DNA of 64,000 nucleotides from Chitinophagales bacterium 33-2. GTDB lineage: Bacteria > Bacteroidota > Bacteroidia > Chitinophagales > Chitinophagaceae. Each line of letters starts with the position of its first letter. The first letter of the stretch is position 1. Both the position numbers and the translations under genes were made by a program. Below are positions 29,701-36,649 of the stretch, piece after piece. Where the stretch lies: NCBI GenBank assembly GCA_002050435.1, contig MWYV01000036.1:1-64000 (forward strand). Direction: 5' to 3'. The notes under the pieces are model-generated. The model saw only the letters and a list, made by a program, of their open reading frames with translations. It did no database searches and was not told the origin of the DNA.

Positions 29701-31485
29701 ATTGTTGTAACTATCAGAAAGTACTCCTATTTTATATCCTTCACCTGTAAGCTTGTACCCACCTCTTGAGTAAGCAGAACCCATAGCAAGGTCGCCACCG
29801 GCAATTCCTGTAACATTTTTACTGATGGCAGGATAAACTGGTCGCACATAGCTTACTTTATTATTGAAAAAATCATCAGAATTTAAAAAACCAAGGTTTG
29901 CAATTGGATACCAACCTGAAATGATCACACTGTTGCCGTTTGAAATGGTATCCACCATTCCGTAGGTCGTTGTTAGTTTCACATACACATCATTGGTAAA
30001 TGCCGGTCTTGTAATTACATCAATTAAAACCTTATCTGGATTTCCATTATTATAACGCAGCTGATAGGTAACATTTGTGGCAGGATCTACCACACCGCCG
30101 GCAAGGAATAAAACATCAAGGTCTGTTGTTGTTTTGTCAAACGGTTCTTTAAGTTTCCCCCCTGGTGGTGGCTGCATCACACCCTGGACACAATGAACAG
30201 ATGTTACAATTGTAAAATCAGATAAAGAATTCGATCCTGCAGAACAGTTGCCACTTTCATCCGTTATGGTAAGAATGTATTTTCCGGGTGTGGTAACGCC
30301 CGATAATATCAAGGAAGTATTATTTTGAGGAACAACTCCTCCATCCTCCGCTGTCCATAAATAGGAAATGCCAGAACCTGTTTTTCCCAACCCGGTTAAA
30401 TTTATGGAAGCACCCGGACAATTCTGAAAGATCCGGTCTTCACCTGCATCAGTTCCTAAACCACAGGGATCAACTACTTCGTGCGTTATCAGGACTGTTG
30501 AGCCCAGGTAGATCACGTGGTTACTATACAAAGCACCAATTAGCTTAGTTGCATTTCCACCCGATCCAAGATTGATGTCTCCGTTATAAGCATTAACTGT
30601 TCCCTGCCATTGAATTCCATTGGAGTTTCCATTACTCATAGCGAAAGCAGTTCCGCTGCCCCAAACGTGCAGAATGATCCTTGAAGCACTGCCTCCATTT
30701 GTAACGACCACTGTTGATTTACCTAATGAAACGGTGGACTTGACATAAACTTCTATCAGGTCACCCGGATTGGTATTGCCATTAAAATCAAAAACCAGCG
30801 TGTTTTGATTTGAATTATTGATGCTGTTGAGATAATATTTTCCCGTACCATTAAACGTAAGGGTTTTATTCCCATTGAAGGATACATCTTTCCGCTGTGC
30901 ATTTGGTTCAAGAACCGTTGAACTGTTGATGTTTTGAGTACCTGTAAAATTGGGCATTGCCAAAACAGCTAAGGTAGGCAGGGCTGGGATGTTTGGTGAA
31001 GCGATAAAATACTGACCGGGAGCAAGTGTTGGACCTACATAACTGGCACCAGAGGGCTGAGTTACTTTTCCATTAATTAAAATTCCTCCGCCCAAAGATA
31101 TATTTCCATTTACATCAATATCCCCTTTCAGGAGGCCGTTGTTTCCCCCCAATAATGTGGTTCCTGAAAAACTGGCCGGTGTATTTACAGGTCCAGCTGT
31201 TATTTTACCATGAACACTAGTATTATTTGATAATTCAACAATACCATGGCTATGAATATTCCCTTTTATTATAGGGCCACTTGATGTTTTCACATAAGTA
31301 TTGCTTCCCACCGCACCGCTTTCGATTGTAGCGCCTGAAATATTAACGCCCAGTTTTCCAAATAAAACAAATTGATTCAGTGCAACTGAAGTTCCGGAGC
31401 TGGTTTGAGCAAAGGCCTTATTAAAACCCAACTGAAAAAAAGAAATGATCAATACTCCAGAAAGAAATGAAATGGAATGGCGCAT
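23758..31485 (-). CDS. Giant secreted subtilisin-like protein with MBG repeats and T9SS sorting domain
   Basis: I start at the ATG at 31485, which begins a clean signal peptide (MRHSISFLSGVLII...AFAQ); the track's GTG adds eleven residues. The 2575 residues comprise a repetitive beta-rich region to about 345 and a PKD/Ig-like unit. A subtilase-like domain follows at about 560-1000, with IGVLSDSYN, an AAGN oxyanion motif and GTSASAPHVAGG. Then come an IPT-like and other linker domains, eleven GGLGLMVSS repeats near 1595-1695, about six MBG repeats (YDGTPKPATG type) to 2250, and a Por-type C-terminal sorting domain (APNPARDRFTV...RKLVILK). It is secreted by the type IX system and probably surface-bound. 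The usual HGTHVAG histidine motif is not seen. Confidence 0.88.
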   Translation of the reverse strand: MRHSISFLSGVLIISFFQLGFNKAFAQTSSGTSVALNQFVLFGKLGVNISGATIESGAVGSNTYVKTSSGPIIKGNIHSHGIVELSNNTSVHGKITAGPVNTPASFSGTTLLGGNNGLLKGDIDVNGNISLGGGILINGKVTQPSGASYVGPTLAPGQYFIASPNIPALPTLAVLAMPNFTGTQNINSSTVLEPNAQRKDVSFNGNKTLTFNGTGKYYLNSINNSNQNTLVFDFNGNTNPGDLIEVYVKSTVSLGKSTVVVTNGGSASRIILHVWGSGTAFAMSNGNSNGIQWQGTVNAYNGDINLGSGGNATKLIGALYSNHVIYLGSTVLITHEVVDPCGLGTDAGEDRIFQNCPGASINLTGLGKTGSGISYLWTAEDGGVVPQNNTSLILSGVTTPGKYILTITDESGNCSAGSNSLSDFTIVTSVHCVQGVMQPPPGGKLKEPFDKTTTDLDVLFLAGGVVDPATNVTYQLRYNNGNPDKVLIDVITRPAFTNDVYVKLTTTYGMVDTISNGNSVIISGWYPIANLGFLNSDDFFNNKVSYVRPVYPAISKNVTGIAGGDLAMGSAYSRGGYKLTGEGYKIGVLSDSYNNKNGAGTDIENRDLPGNLPGPLQIINPVPVNVLKEYPYGSGSDEGRSMLQIVYDVAPKAELYFRTGFLTAGDFAIGIQDLANVGCDALVDDISFITEPFFTDGVIAQAVKNVVAQGKHYVTAAGNYATKSYESAFVPATGTPLPFDITGVAHNFGSSIYQSAIVKAQPGKPGVYTIGLQWEDAFSSLGAVGTTTDVDLYAINQAGELIGFNRINLSADPMEIMSFVVNPNPTTEVTTEIKLMIVCDGTPPPGLYFKFIVFRGDFTFLNPSTGSNAGTIVGQANVPEAHTIGAVRYTTPTIIEPFTSRGGVKYYGTSSQKPDYVAPDGVNTSVDMGSLVDPEGDGIKNFFGTSASAPHVAGGIALLLEAQKKFVTSSTLTPVQIKDLIRDNVQVIPGTVLERGAGLVRIDNAIGSFANPTPVIEGIQYPFAPSDSTKIKVLGKYFTGTITLKLNGVLLEITSSVGDSIINATIPIFQDKRGLVAYNPSMAVLGNDGGPSNTYYINGDNKFQVTIAADNKNRKFLGEMPAFTHKLYKKLNGVTTEVTSPDEIAMFGLTNLSLTTNAILSSNASVSPFNIAPVIPAADTAGNWELYDYVIQAGALFVEPLNVQVKPKNKNIVYGDYIGEIEYEYVILDNLAPANMELALAYLELSHKSSVSSNAFALLDDLDLLNAADQQALKIALGLPADATAAAIKLAFSSKLLTENLAFMVSLKTVLSSRAFDIVNNKMVAAVNANAAQVNVVDLNKASFINYLANPNNVNIALQQTISSAGTTSRGIVTPQAFSSAANVGGVNVYNSGYAQTLLSINQEGTVNKLVSKMPIYNNMIVHQLHGITNNGAATNDLSAVGIVHYIYSMGLVQMNTSGNYVAVPQGQPVVLSDGSIVANYVDPSIPGVMCMKQLLTATAEPLKIAIDQKIALATDASLSLMNINGVLRYVDVNNQVVNPNALIDLSALTSDLNAVALRSPLSTELTQAVDGTYLFNALPLKTSRIVMTYAPNTSGGLGLMVSSGGLGLMVSSGTGGLGLMVSSGGLGLMVSSGGLGLIVSSGGLGLIVSSGGLGLIVSSGGLGLMVSSGGLGLIVSSGGLGLIVSSGGLGLIVSSNASTNGLANNTPIIFSQNEVENGGIVGPNLGINLVTGLSVGENYIIGGAFVNSNMNVHNLAGNLIITKATPTITVTAGGPYTYDGTPKPATGSATGTNNETLIPAVTLKYSGVSPTVYAETTTAPTNSGTYSVKAVFDGNISYNAGESAPAQFIINKATATIVVTPYSVVYNGVAHTAAGAATGVEATPANLASLLNLSGTMHTNAGTYTADAWIFEGNENYEPANGTINNAIGKADAIINISGYSVAFDANPHTATGTAAGVEAISPANLNSLLDLTATTHTNAGTYTGDAWSFAGNNNYNAANGTVNNSIGKANATITVNGYSGTYDAAAHSATGSATGIGDVALTGLDLGASYTNAPGGTANWIFTDVTGNYNNASGSVNITISQASASITLSNLTHTYNGSPKSATATTTPLGLTVVTITGNGQTNAGNYPLSASLVNTNYSAPSVNGTLVINKANSTVSITGGIFNYDGSPKPATGFAYGAGGTGDILTPAISFEYTGTGATIYPTSATAPSLPGTYAVTGSFIGNDNFNSSTGSTTINISDNCPGLSPNVFNSFTDASAANGQNAPTTTMWVQVKIKLNGQLNQVGQFIEYNGGAVSFNGITMEGATTRNIPRGRIIAGAPSSPISSSFNMQTGMWNTIVPVNLNTSSDIFISGAIINSSIGFKKKKNTQSSTSVTGSFTSNVAITTKWLYSMAAYQVPSNPPTSGGTGFTYSSLSGPGAVIAVNSQPYGSGTPYPHISYVVAGGTGNGNGDYSGSTSSLDNFTACLVGSTANTIVSKMMEQPKQADEARMTVAPNPARDRFTVTFVPSKSGITSVRLLQVNGAEIAGIFEGFTEAGRSYNWYWNTNQFPAGIYLVRLVNNGEATTRKLVILK
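26398..26700 (-). repeat. Eleven tandem 27-bp units encoding GGLGL[MI]VSS
   Basis: Eleven consecutive 27-bp units lie in frame inside the giant protease gene, interrupted once by 6 bp (cgttcc at 26641-26646, encoding GT). Every unit encodes GGLGLMVSS or GGLGLIVSS with only third-position and Met/Ile changes, so the peptide is more conserved than the DNA. The array also keeps a long spurious ORF open on the plus strand. Confidence 0.95.
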
Positions 31486-32016
31486 AAAAATAGATTGGTT
31501 TGTGAATATATGGTTCACATAAGGGTTATTGAACTTGAAAAAATGTCTATCATGTAGCGTTAACTACTACATAAACACATAGAAGGCGGATTAATTCTAA
31601 AAGAGAAGATTTTAGAAGGATTGGAACAGAACGCAATGCGATAACGCTAACCAGTACAAAATAATGGGTAAAAGTAGTTATTCTATCAGTAACTACAAAT
31701 TTTATATTCAAAATATACCTAATATTTATCACAGAAAAAACTAAGTAATAACCCCTAGAATTATCTAATTCACATAAAATCAATCCTTTCCGTTTTTAAA
31801 CTTAATAAAATTTTAATCCTGGAATGTTCTAAACGAGATAAAGAAGTTGTGAACCCTGTGCTTTCAACTATCCTTAACTAAATTTCGCTTTTCAGGCATA
31901 GTTTTTTAATCCACATTTGTGCGTAACTATTGCTGGCGGGGTCCGCGCTGTTTTATATATCTTGTAAGCGTAAGCACCGCCCAACCCCAAATTGATTCAC
32001 ACTAACAAAAAATAAT
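31486..32016. other. 531-base AT-rich intergenic region between the giant protease and phoH
   Basis: No convincing gene: the 77-residue minus ORF (31550-31783) has no recognisable domain. The 7-mer TAACTAC occurs at 31561-31567 and as an inverted pair GTAGTTA (31674-31680) and TAACTAC (31690-31696), which could be an operator. Both flanking genes are transcribed away from it, so it must contain both promoters. I found no exact TAnnTTTG box at a sensible distance from either start. Confidence 0.6.
31674..31696. promoter_or_regulatory. Inverted repeat GTAGTTA-N9-TAACTAC
   Basis: A perfect 7-bp inverted repeat with a 9-base spacer lies about 190 bases upstream of the giant protease ATG, and a third half-site TAACTAC lies at 31561. 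It could be a dimeric regulator site; function is not shown. Confidence 0.3.
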
Positions 32017-33042
32017 TTGAGAGACACAATTATCAACCTGGAAACCGTTAACCCTATTGAATTTTTTGGAGTAAACAACGGTAAACTTGATATCTTAAAA
32101 AAGAAATTTCCCCTTCTAAAGATCCTTTCAAGAGGAACACAGATCAAACTTAGCGGTGCACCTGAACAGGTGGAAGGCGCTAAAGAAAAAATCGACCTCA
32201 TTGTGCAATATCTCGAGAGAAATGGGCACATGAGTGAAAATTATTTCGAGCAAATCCTTGGAGGCGATGATGCCGAAACTGTCGATAATTTTGTTGACCG
32301 TAATCCAAATGATGTCCTGGTTTTCGGTCCAAACGGCAAAACCGTAAGAGCCAGAACTGCCAACCAGAAAAGACTTGTTACGGCTGCGGAAAAGAATGAC
32401 ATTGTTTTTGCCATCGGACCTGCAGGAACCGGCAAAACTTATACCGCCGTGGCCATGGCCGTACGTGCTTTAAAAAATAAAGCAGTTAAAAAGATTGTCC
32501 TGACACGACCCGCAGTGGAAGCAGGTGAAAACCTGGGATTCCTGCCCGGCGATCTGAAAGAAAAGATCGATCCCTACCTGCGACCTTTATACGATGCACT
32601 CGATGATATGATCCCGGCCGACAAATTGGGCTACTATATGAGTACCCGTACCATCGAGATCGCGCCGCTTGCTTATATGAGAGGCCGCACACTGGATAAC
32701 TGTTTTATCATCCTTGATGAAGCACAAAATGCCACAGATCTTCAGATAAAAATGTTTCTTACCCGAATCGGAGGTAATGCAAAAGCCATTATTACCGGTG
32801 ACCTTACACAGGTAGACTTACCAAAAAACCAGAAAAGCGGCCTTGCAAAAGCCAGCCGTATATTAAAAAATGTAGAGGGTATTGGTTATATTGAATTAGA
32901 TGAAGAAGATGTTGTGCGTCACAAACTGGTGAAAGCGATTCTGAAAGCTTACGACAAAGAATTTCTGCGTGAACAGGAAATTGAAGAAGCTGAAAAAAAA
33001 GAAAGAAAAGAACGAAGGTTTTACGACCGCAATGAAAGTTGA
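32017..33042 (+). CDS. PhoH-family ATPase
   Basis: A 341-residue PhoH-like protein. An N-terminal KH-like region (ILSRGTQIKLSGAPEQVEGAK) precedes the ATPase core with Walker A GPAGTGKTYTAVA and Walker B NCFIILDEAQNAT; TRPAVEAGENLGFLPGD is a family signature. The family is cytoplasmic, RNA-linked and phosphate-starvation associated in some bacteria, but the role here is not established. The start is TTG: an in-frame stop lies at 31993-31995, there is no other start before the conserved N-terminus, and family members begin at this point. A terminator follows closely. Confidence 0.93.
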   Translation: MRDTIINLETVNPIEFFGVNNGKLDILKKKFPLLKILSRGTQIKLSGAPEQVEGAKEKIDLIVQYLERNGHMSENYFEQILGGDDAETVDNFVDRNPNDVLVFGPNGKTVRARTANQKRLVTAAEKNDIVFAIGPAGTGKTYTAVAMAVRALKNKAVKKIVLTRPAVEAGENLGFLPGDLKEKIDPYLRPLYDALDDMIPADKLGYYMSTRTIEIAPLAYMRGRTLDNCFIILDEAQNATDLQIKMFLTRIGGNAKAIITGDLTQVDLPKNQKSGLAKASRILKNVEGIGYIELDEEDVVRHKLVKAILKAYDKEFLREQEIEEAEKKERKERRFYDRNES

Positions 33043-33049
33043 TCATACT

Positions 33050-33076
33050 AAAGTGCCTCTAAAGGCACTTTTTTTT
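33050..33076 (+). terminator. Rho-independent terminator after phoH-like gene
   Basis: Stem aaagtgcc / ggcacttt with a 6-base loop, ending in a run of eight T. It begins 8 bases after the stop codon. Confidence 0.88.
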
Positions 33077-33116
33077 ATTGCCTGAAGCCATCTCAGTCAA
33101 ACCCCTTTTACGTCCA

Positions 33117-33124
33117 TATCTTTG
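33117..33124 (+). promoter_or_regulatory. -7 promoter box abutting the lipoprotein start
   Basis: TATCTTTG is an exact TAnnTTTG match only 4 bases before the ATG at 33129. Transcription would begin at or very near the start codon, giving a leaderless or nearly leaderless mRNA. Confidence 0.55.
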
Positions 33125-33128
33125 CAAC

Positions 33129-33551
33129 ATGAGATGTTTTTGGTTCCTGGTATTTTTTACCCTGCTTATATCCTGCAATGACAGCAATAATAAAGATGCA
33201 GTCCTTTCTGAGAATGATACAGATGCTGCAAGAAATTTTATCCGTGCCGCCCTGGATGGGCGCTGGGATGATGCCAAAAAATATATGATCCCTGATTCTG
33301 TTAATGTGCAGATCATTGAACGCGCCTCTTCGCGGTATCAGTTACAGCCGAAAGAGGAAAGAAGAAGTTACAGGGAATCCACTATCCGCATCTTTGATTC
33401 GCGGCAGGTGAACGACAGCATTACCATCATTCACTATTCCAATACATTTAAAAATGCACGCGATTCATTAAAAGTGGTTCAGCAGAATGGACAATGGCTG
33501 ATCGATTTAAAATATTCATTACTTCCCGGCAATGCTTATAACAATCAATAA
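33129..33551 (+). CDS. Small lipoprotein, DUF4878-like
   Basis: I use the ATG at 33129 because it begins a lipoprotein signal, MRCFWFLVFFTLLISC, whereas the track's start adds 17 non-signal residues. The mature part (about 125 residues) has an alpha-plus-beta pattern: AARNFIRAALDGRWDDAKKYM, then three strands ending QQNGQWLIDLKY. This resembles the NTF2-like/DUF4878 lipoproteins of Bacteroidota. No catalytic residues are evident. It overlaps crcB by 20 bases, which suggests they are co-expressed. Confidence 0.75.
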   Translation: MRCFWFLVFFTLLISCNDSNNKDAVLSENDTDAARNFIRAALDGRWDDAKKYMIPDSVNVQIIERASSRYQLQPKEERRSYRESTIRIFDSRQVNDSITIIHYSNTFKNARDSLKVVQQNGQWLIDLKYSLLPGNAYNNQ

Positions 33552-33894
33552 TCTGTTTTTATTAGGTTTGGCAGGAGGATCTGGTACTATCCTGCGTTTC
33601 CTGATTCAAAAAAAACTCAATGGCAGTTTTCCTTATGGCACTCTTGCCGTTAATATAGTGGGCTGCTTTGTTATAGGGCTGGTATGGGGCTATTTCGCTA
33701 AGCAACAAAATATGCAAAAACAAATACTCCTGGCTGCAGGATTCTGCGGAGGCTTTACAACTTTTTCTGCTTTTACTGCTGAAGGCCTTCAAATGATCAT
33801 GGATCACCGGCTGTTTCATTTTTTTATCTATACTGCAGGAAGTATTTTGATTGGACTCTTAATAACATTCCTTGGTTTTAAAATTACCAGCTGA
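33532..33894 (+). CDS. crcB: Fluoride ion exporter CrcB/FluC
   Basis: A 120-residue four-helix protein of normal Fluc length. The hallmarks are GGSGTILRFLI near the N-terminus, GTLAVNIVGCFVIG with the conserved Asn, and GFCGGFTTFSAFTAE with the phenylalanine/TFS motif lining the fluoride pore. It forms dual-topology dimers that export fluoride from the cytoplasm. The gene overlaps the lipoprotein upstream by 20 bases, and its TGA shares a base with the ATG of inorganic pyrophosphatase, a fluoride-sensitive enzyme. I see no fluoride riboswitch upstream. Confidence 0.93.
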   Translation: MLITINNLFLLGLAGGSGTILRFLIQKKLNGSFPYGTLAVNIVGCFVIGLVWGYFAKQQNMQKQILLAAGFCGGFTTFSAFTAEGLQMIMDHRLFHFFIYTAGSILIGLLITFLGFKITS

Positions 33895-34454
33895 TGAACA
33901 GATCAACACAAGTGCTCCACCCCTGGCATGGTGCGCATTTTGGCAACAAGGTGCCTGAAATTGTGAATGCGTTGATTGAAATAACCCAGGGATCCCGAAC
34001 CAAATATGAGATTGATAAGCCAACAGGCTTGCTTAAACTTGACAGGGTGATTTATTCTTCTTTTCATTACCCGGTGAATTATGGTTTTATCCCGCAAACA
34101 CTCGGAGAAGATGGTGATCCGCTGGACATTCTTGTTTTGTGTTCCCAACCGATCCAGCCTTTATGTCTTGTCGAAGCTACTGTTATCGGAAATATGCAAA
34201 TGATCGATACAGGTGAAAAAGACGATAAAATTATCGCAGTTGCCACCAATGACCCCTCGGTAAATCATATAACATCCATAGAAGGATTACCGAAACATTT
34301 TATCATTGAATTGAGGAATTATTTTGAACAATACAAGGTCCTTGAGAATAAACAGGTGCAGATCGAAGATTTTCAAAATAAAGAAATAGCTTACCAGATC
34401 ATAAGGGAAGCAATTGATTTTTACATGCAAACATTTCCTGATGCACCTAAATAA
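33894..34454 (+). CDS. ppa: Soluble inorganic pyrophosphatase, family I
   Basis: The 186-residue protein has the family I pyrophosphatase core: KYEIDKPTGLLKLDR, NYGFIPQTLGEDGDPLDILVL (the acidic metal-binding DGDPLD cluster) and DTGEKDDKIIAV. It hydrolyses PPi to phosphate with Mg2+ in the cytoplasm. It is translationally coupled to crcB (TGATG overlap) and the TauE-type permease starts 7 bases after its stop. Confidence 0.95.
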   Translation: MNRSTQVLHPWHGAHFGNKVPEIVNALIEITQGSRTKYEIDKPTGLLKLDRVIYSSFHYPVNYGFIPQTLGEDGDPLDILVLCSQPIQPLCLVEATVIGNMQMIDTGEKDDKIIAVATNDPSVNHITSIEGLPKHFIIELRNYFEQYKVLENKQVQIEDFQNKEIAYQIIREAIDFYMQTFPDAPK

Positions 34455-34461
34455 TAAGCCC

Positions 34462-34878
34462 ATGACTGCCCAAATTGTAATGACCATTATCCTGATTGGT
34501 TTAACGGCTGGTATATTAAGTGGACTAATTGGTATCGGCGGTGGGATTATTTTGGTTCCTGCCCTTGTTTATTTCCTAAGTTATAACCAGCACCAGGCTC
34601 AGGGCACATCGCTTGGCGTGCTCTCCTTTCCGGTTGTATTGCTTGCTTTTCTTAAATATTATTTTGACTTAAAAAAATCTGAAACGCCTGTTGACTTCAG
34701 CATAATAGGACTGCTGGCAATTGGTTTTATTATTGGAGGATTTTTTGGAAGCAGCCTGGCACTGAAACTCGACAAAGAAATGCTGAAGAAAATTTTCGCA
34801 GTGATCCTTTTCTATACCGCTTTTAAAATGCTGGGCTGGGACAGTGCCATTTATCGCTTTATTAAAAATATCTTTTAA
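34462..34878 (+). CDS. TauE/SafE-family membrane permease, short form
   Basis: I choose the ATG at 34462 (MTAQIVMTIILIGLTAG), since the track start lies inside ppa and adds 16 unlikely residues. The 138-residue protein has four helices and one copy of the family motif GLIGIGGGIILVPALV; full-length TauE/SafE proteins have two repeats of this unit, so this is a half-size version that would act as a dimer. Family members export sulfite, sulfonates or related anions. The actual substrate is unknown. It overlaps the convergent peptidase gene by 17 bases. Confidence 0.82.
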   Translation: MTAQIVMTIILIGLTAGILSGLIGIGGGIILVPALVYFLSYNQHQAQGTSLGVLSFPVVLLAFLKYYFDLKKSETPVDFSIIGLLAIGFIIGGFFGSSLALKLDKEMLKKIFAVILFYTAFKMLGWDSAIYRFIKNIF

Positions 34879-35620
34879 TGCTTTTTAACTGGTGTGTTCT
34901 TTGATGATTTTCGGCATGCAGAATACCTTCCCCGGTCAGTGTATCAATGCGCACTTTTCCTGACGCATGAATGATGTTTTCATTATCCAGCATCATGCCT
35001 ACATGCGTAACCCTGCCATTCTCATTATGAAAAAATGCAAGATCACCGGTGCGTGCTTCTACTGTTGAACTGACTACGGTTCCCTCAAGTTCCTGTTGCC
35101 ATGCATCCCGCGGAATTTTAATGCCCGCGATCTTGAAACATGATTGAACAAAGCCACTGCAGTCAATACCCATAAAAGTTTTGCCGCCCCACAAATAAGG
35201 CGTGTTCAGGAACATTTTAGCTGTAGCTGATAGGCTGTTATAATCATGGGCTCGAAAATCAGAGGTTAAGCCTTCATAACTATAGTCAGGGTTCCAGAGT
35301 GTTTTTTTTTCACGGTCATATCCTGTAAGAAAAGCACCTAACGGTATTTGTAACGTGCCCTTTTTCCATTGCAATTGATTAATCAATGCTTTTGCAACGA
35401 TATTTTGATCCATGCGTTCCGATAGATCTAAAAGTTCTATAAGGTGGTTCGTTACCCATCCTTCATAAGCATCATAATGAGTTTTAACCTTGAACCATTC
35501 ATCTTTTTGTTCCAGCACCTGCATAGTTTCCCCAAACAATAACTGGTTGGACATTTCTGAACGGTGAGCAGGTTCACTTCGCATTGGAGCCAGGGCCAAA
35601 TTGCAAATAGCAGTTTCCAT
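34862..35620 (-). CDS. SH3 and NlpC/P60 (C40) peptidase
   Basis: A 252-residue protein with an N-terminal bacterial SH3-like region (METAICNLALAPMRSEPAHR ... WVTNHLIELL) and a C-terminal NlpC/P60 domain. The catalytic Cys is in GIDCSGFVQ at about residue 155, the His in RVTHVGMML, and a third polar residue in IIHASGKVRID. Such enzymes cut D-Glu-to-diamino acid bonds in peptidoglycan peptides. There is no signal peptide, which points to a cytoplasmic role in muropeptide recycling, as in the YkfC type. Confidence 0.88.
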   Translation of the reverse strand: METAICNLALAPMRSEPAHRSEMSNQLLFGETMQVLEQKDEWFKVKTHYDAYEGWVTNHLIELLDLSERMDQNIVAKALINQLQWKKGTLQIPLGAFLTGYDREKKTLWNPDYSYEGLTSDFRAHDYNSLSATAKMFLNTPYLWGGKTFMGIDCSGFVQSCFKIAGIKIPRDAWQQELEGTVVSSTVEARTGDLAFFHNENGRVTHVGMMLDNENIIHASGKVRIDTLTGEGILHAENHQRTHQLKSIKRYF

Positions 35621-35687
35621 AATTATTTGTGGTTAATAAAATTGATTATGCAAATTTGCATGGTTTACATCTCAATCGCAAACCAAT

Positions 35688-36269
35688 TTGAACCGACAAT
35701 ATCAACATATTTCCGATATTGAACTACTGGAGCGCTATTATTCAGAAAAAAACCAGGAATGGATCGGCATTCTGCTGGAACGATATACTATGTTGTTATT
35801 TGGTGTGTGCATGAAATATTTGAAGGATGAAAATGAGGCACGTGATTGTGTACAACAGGTATTTTTAAAGGTGTTGATGGAAATACCCAAATACAGGGTG
35901 GAATATTTTAAATCATGGTTATACATAATTGCTAAAAACCACTGCCTGATGCGGTTAAGATCGAGGGGCAGCAAGTCACCAAAAGAACTGAATGAATCTT
36001 TACTGGTTTTTTCAGAAGAAACGCCCAGGAAAGAAATTGAGGAAAAAGAACTCACCTTTGATCTGCTCGAACACGCGCTGGATGAATTAAATGAAGAGCA
36101 AAAGCAATGTGTAATTTTGTTTTATCTTAAAAAAAGAAGTTACCAGCAGATCGCCGAAATTACCGGGTTCACACTGCTGCAGGTAAAGAGTTATATCCAG
36201 AATGGCAAACGTAATCTGAAGATCATTCTTGAAACAAAGCTGAAGGAAAAAAGGGAAAATGAAAGATGA
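35688..36269 (+). CDS. ECF-type RNA polymerase sigma factor
   Basis: A 193-residue sigma-70 family protein with region 2 (DENEARDCVQQVFLKVLME, then KSWLYIIAKNHCLM) and region 4 (LNEEQKQCVILFYLKKRSYQQIAEITGFTLLQVKSYI). The start is TTG (MNRQYQHISD); no ATG lies at a better place. It overlaps the next gene, a small single-helix membrane protein, by 11 bases, the usual arrangement of an ECF sigma factor with its membrane anti-sigma partner. Target promoters are not known. Confidence 0.92.
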   Translation: MNRQYQHISDIELLERYYSEKNQEWIGILLERYTMLLFGVCMKYLKDENEARDCVQQVFLKVLMEIPKYRVEYFKSWLYIIAKNHCLMRLRSRGSKSPKELNESLLVFSEETPRKEIEEKELTFDLLEHALDELNEEQKQCVILFYLKKRSYQQIAEITGFTLLQVKSYIQNGKRNLKIILETKLKEKRENER

Positions 36270-36621
36270 TTTAAAAGACATATTATCCAATCTCAATCCA
36301 GGCATCGACCAGGAAACCCTGCTTTTATACCTTCAGGGGAAACTATCTGAGGAAAAACATCATGAACTGGAAAAACAGATCCTCCGGGATGATTTTGATT
36401 CCGATGCACTAGAAGGCCTTGAAGGAATGCAGGACCGGAAAAATGTGCAGGTCATTGTAGATCAGCTCAACCAGGAACTGAGAAAAAAAACGATAAAGAA
36501 AAAGCGCAGCAAGTTGCAGGAGTTGAACATCCAGCCCTGGATCATCATTTCACTTATTATTATTCTTCTTCTGATCGTGATCAGTTATGTCATCATATTC
36601 ATGTACATGAAAGAACAATAA
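36259..36621 (+). CDS. Small membrane protein, probable anti-sigma factor
   Basis: The 120-residue protein has a cytoplasmic helical N-terminus (QETLLLYLQGKLSEEKHHELEKQ, reminiscent of anti-sigma domains), a basic stretch RKKTIKKKRSKLQ, one helix IIISLIIILLLIVISYVIIFMY and almost no residues beyond. With only a few residues outside the membrane, it would not sense an extracytoplasmic ligand by itself. The 11-base overlap with the sigma factor gene is the main support for the role. Confidence 0.68.
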   Translation: MKDDLKDILSNLNPGIDQETLLLYLQGKLSEEKHHELEKQILRDDFDSDALEGLEGMQDRKNVQVIVDQLNQELRKKTIKKKRSKLQELNIQPWIIISLIIILLLIVISYVIIFMYMKEQ

Positions 36622-36623
36622 AA

Positions 36624-36645
36624 AAAAGAACCCTGAGGTTCTTTT
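36624..36645. terminator. Terminator hairpin between converging genes
   Basis: Stem aaaagaacc / ggttctttt with a CTGA loop, A-rich before and T-rich after, so it can work in both directions. It lies between the convergent anti-sigma-like gene and the lipoprotein gene. Confidence 0.8.
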
Positions 36646-36649
36646 CATT

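Noticed and set aside
31550-31783. 77-residue minus-strand ORF in the intergenic region
   Set aside because: No recognisable domain, hydrophobic-biased composition and an AT-rich surrounding; I treat it as chance.
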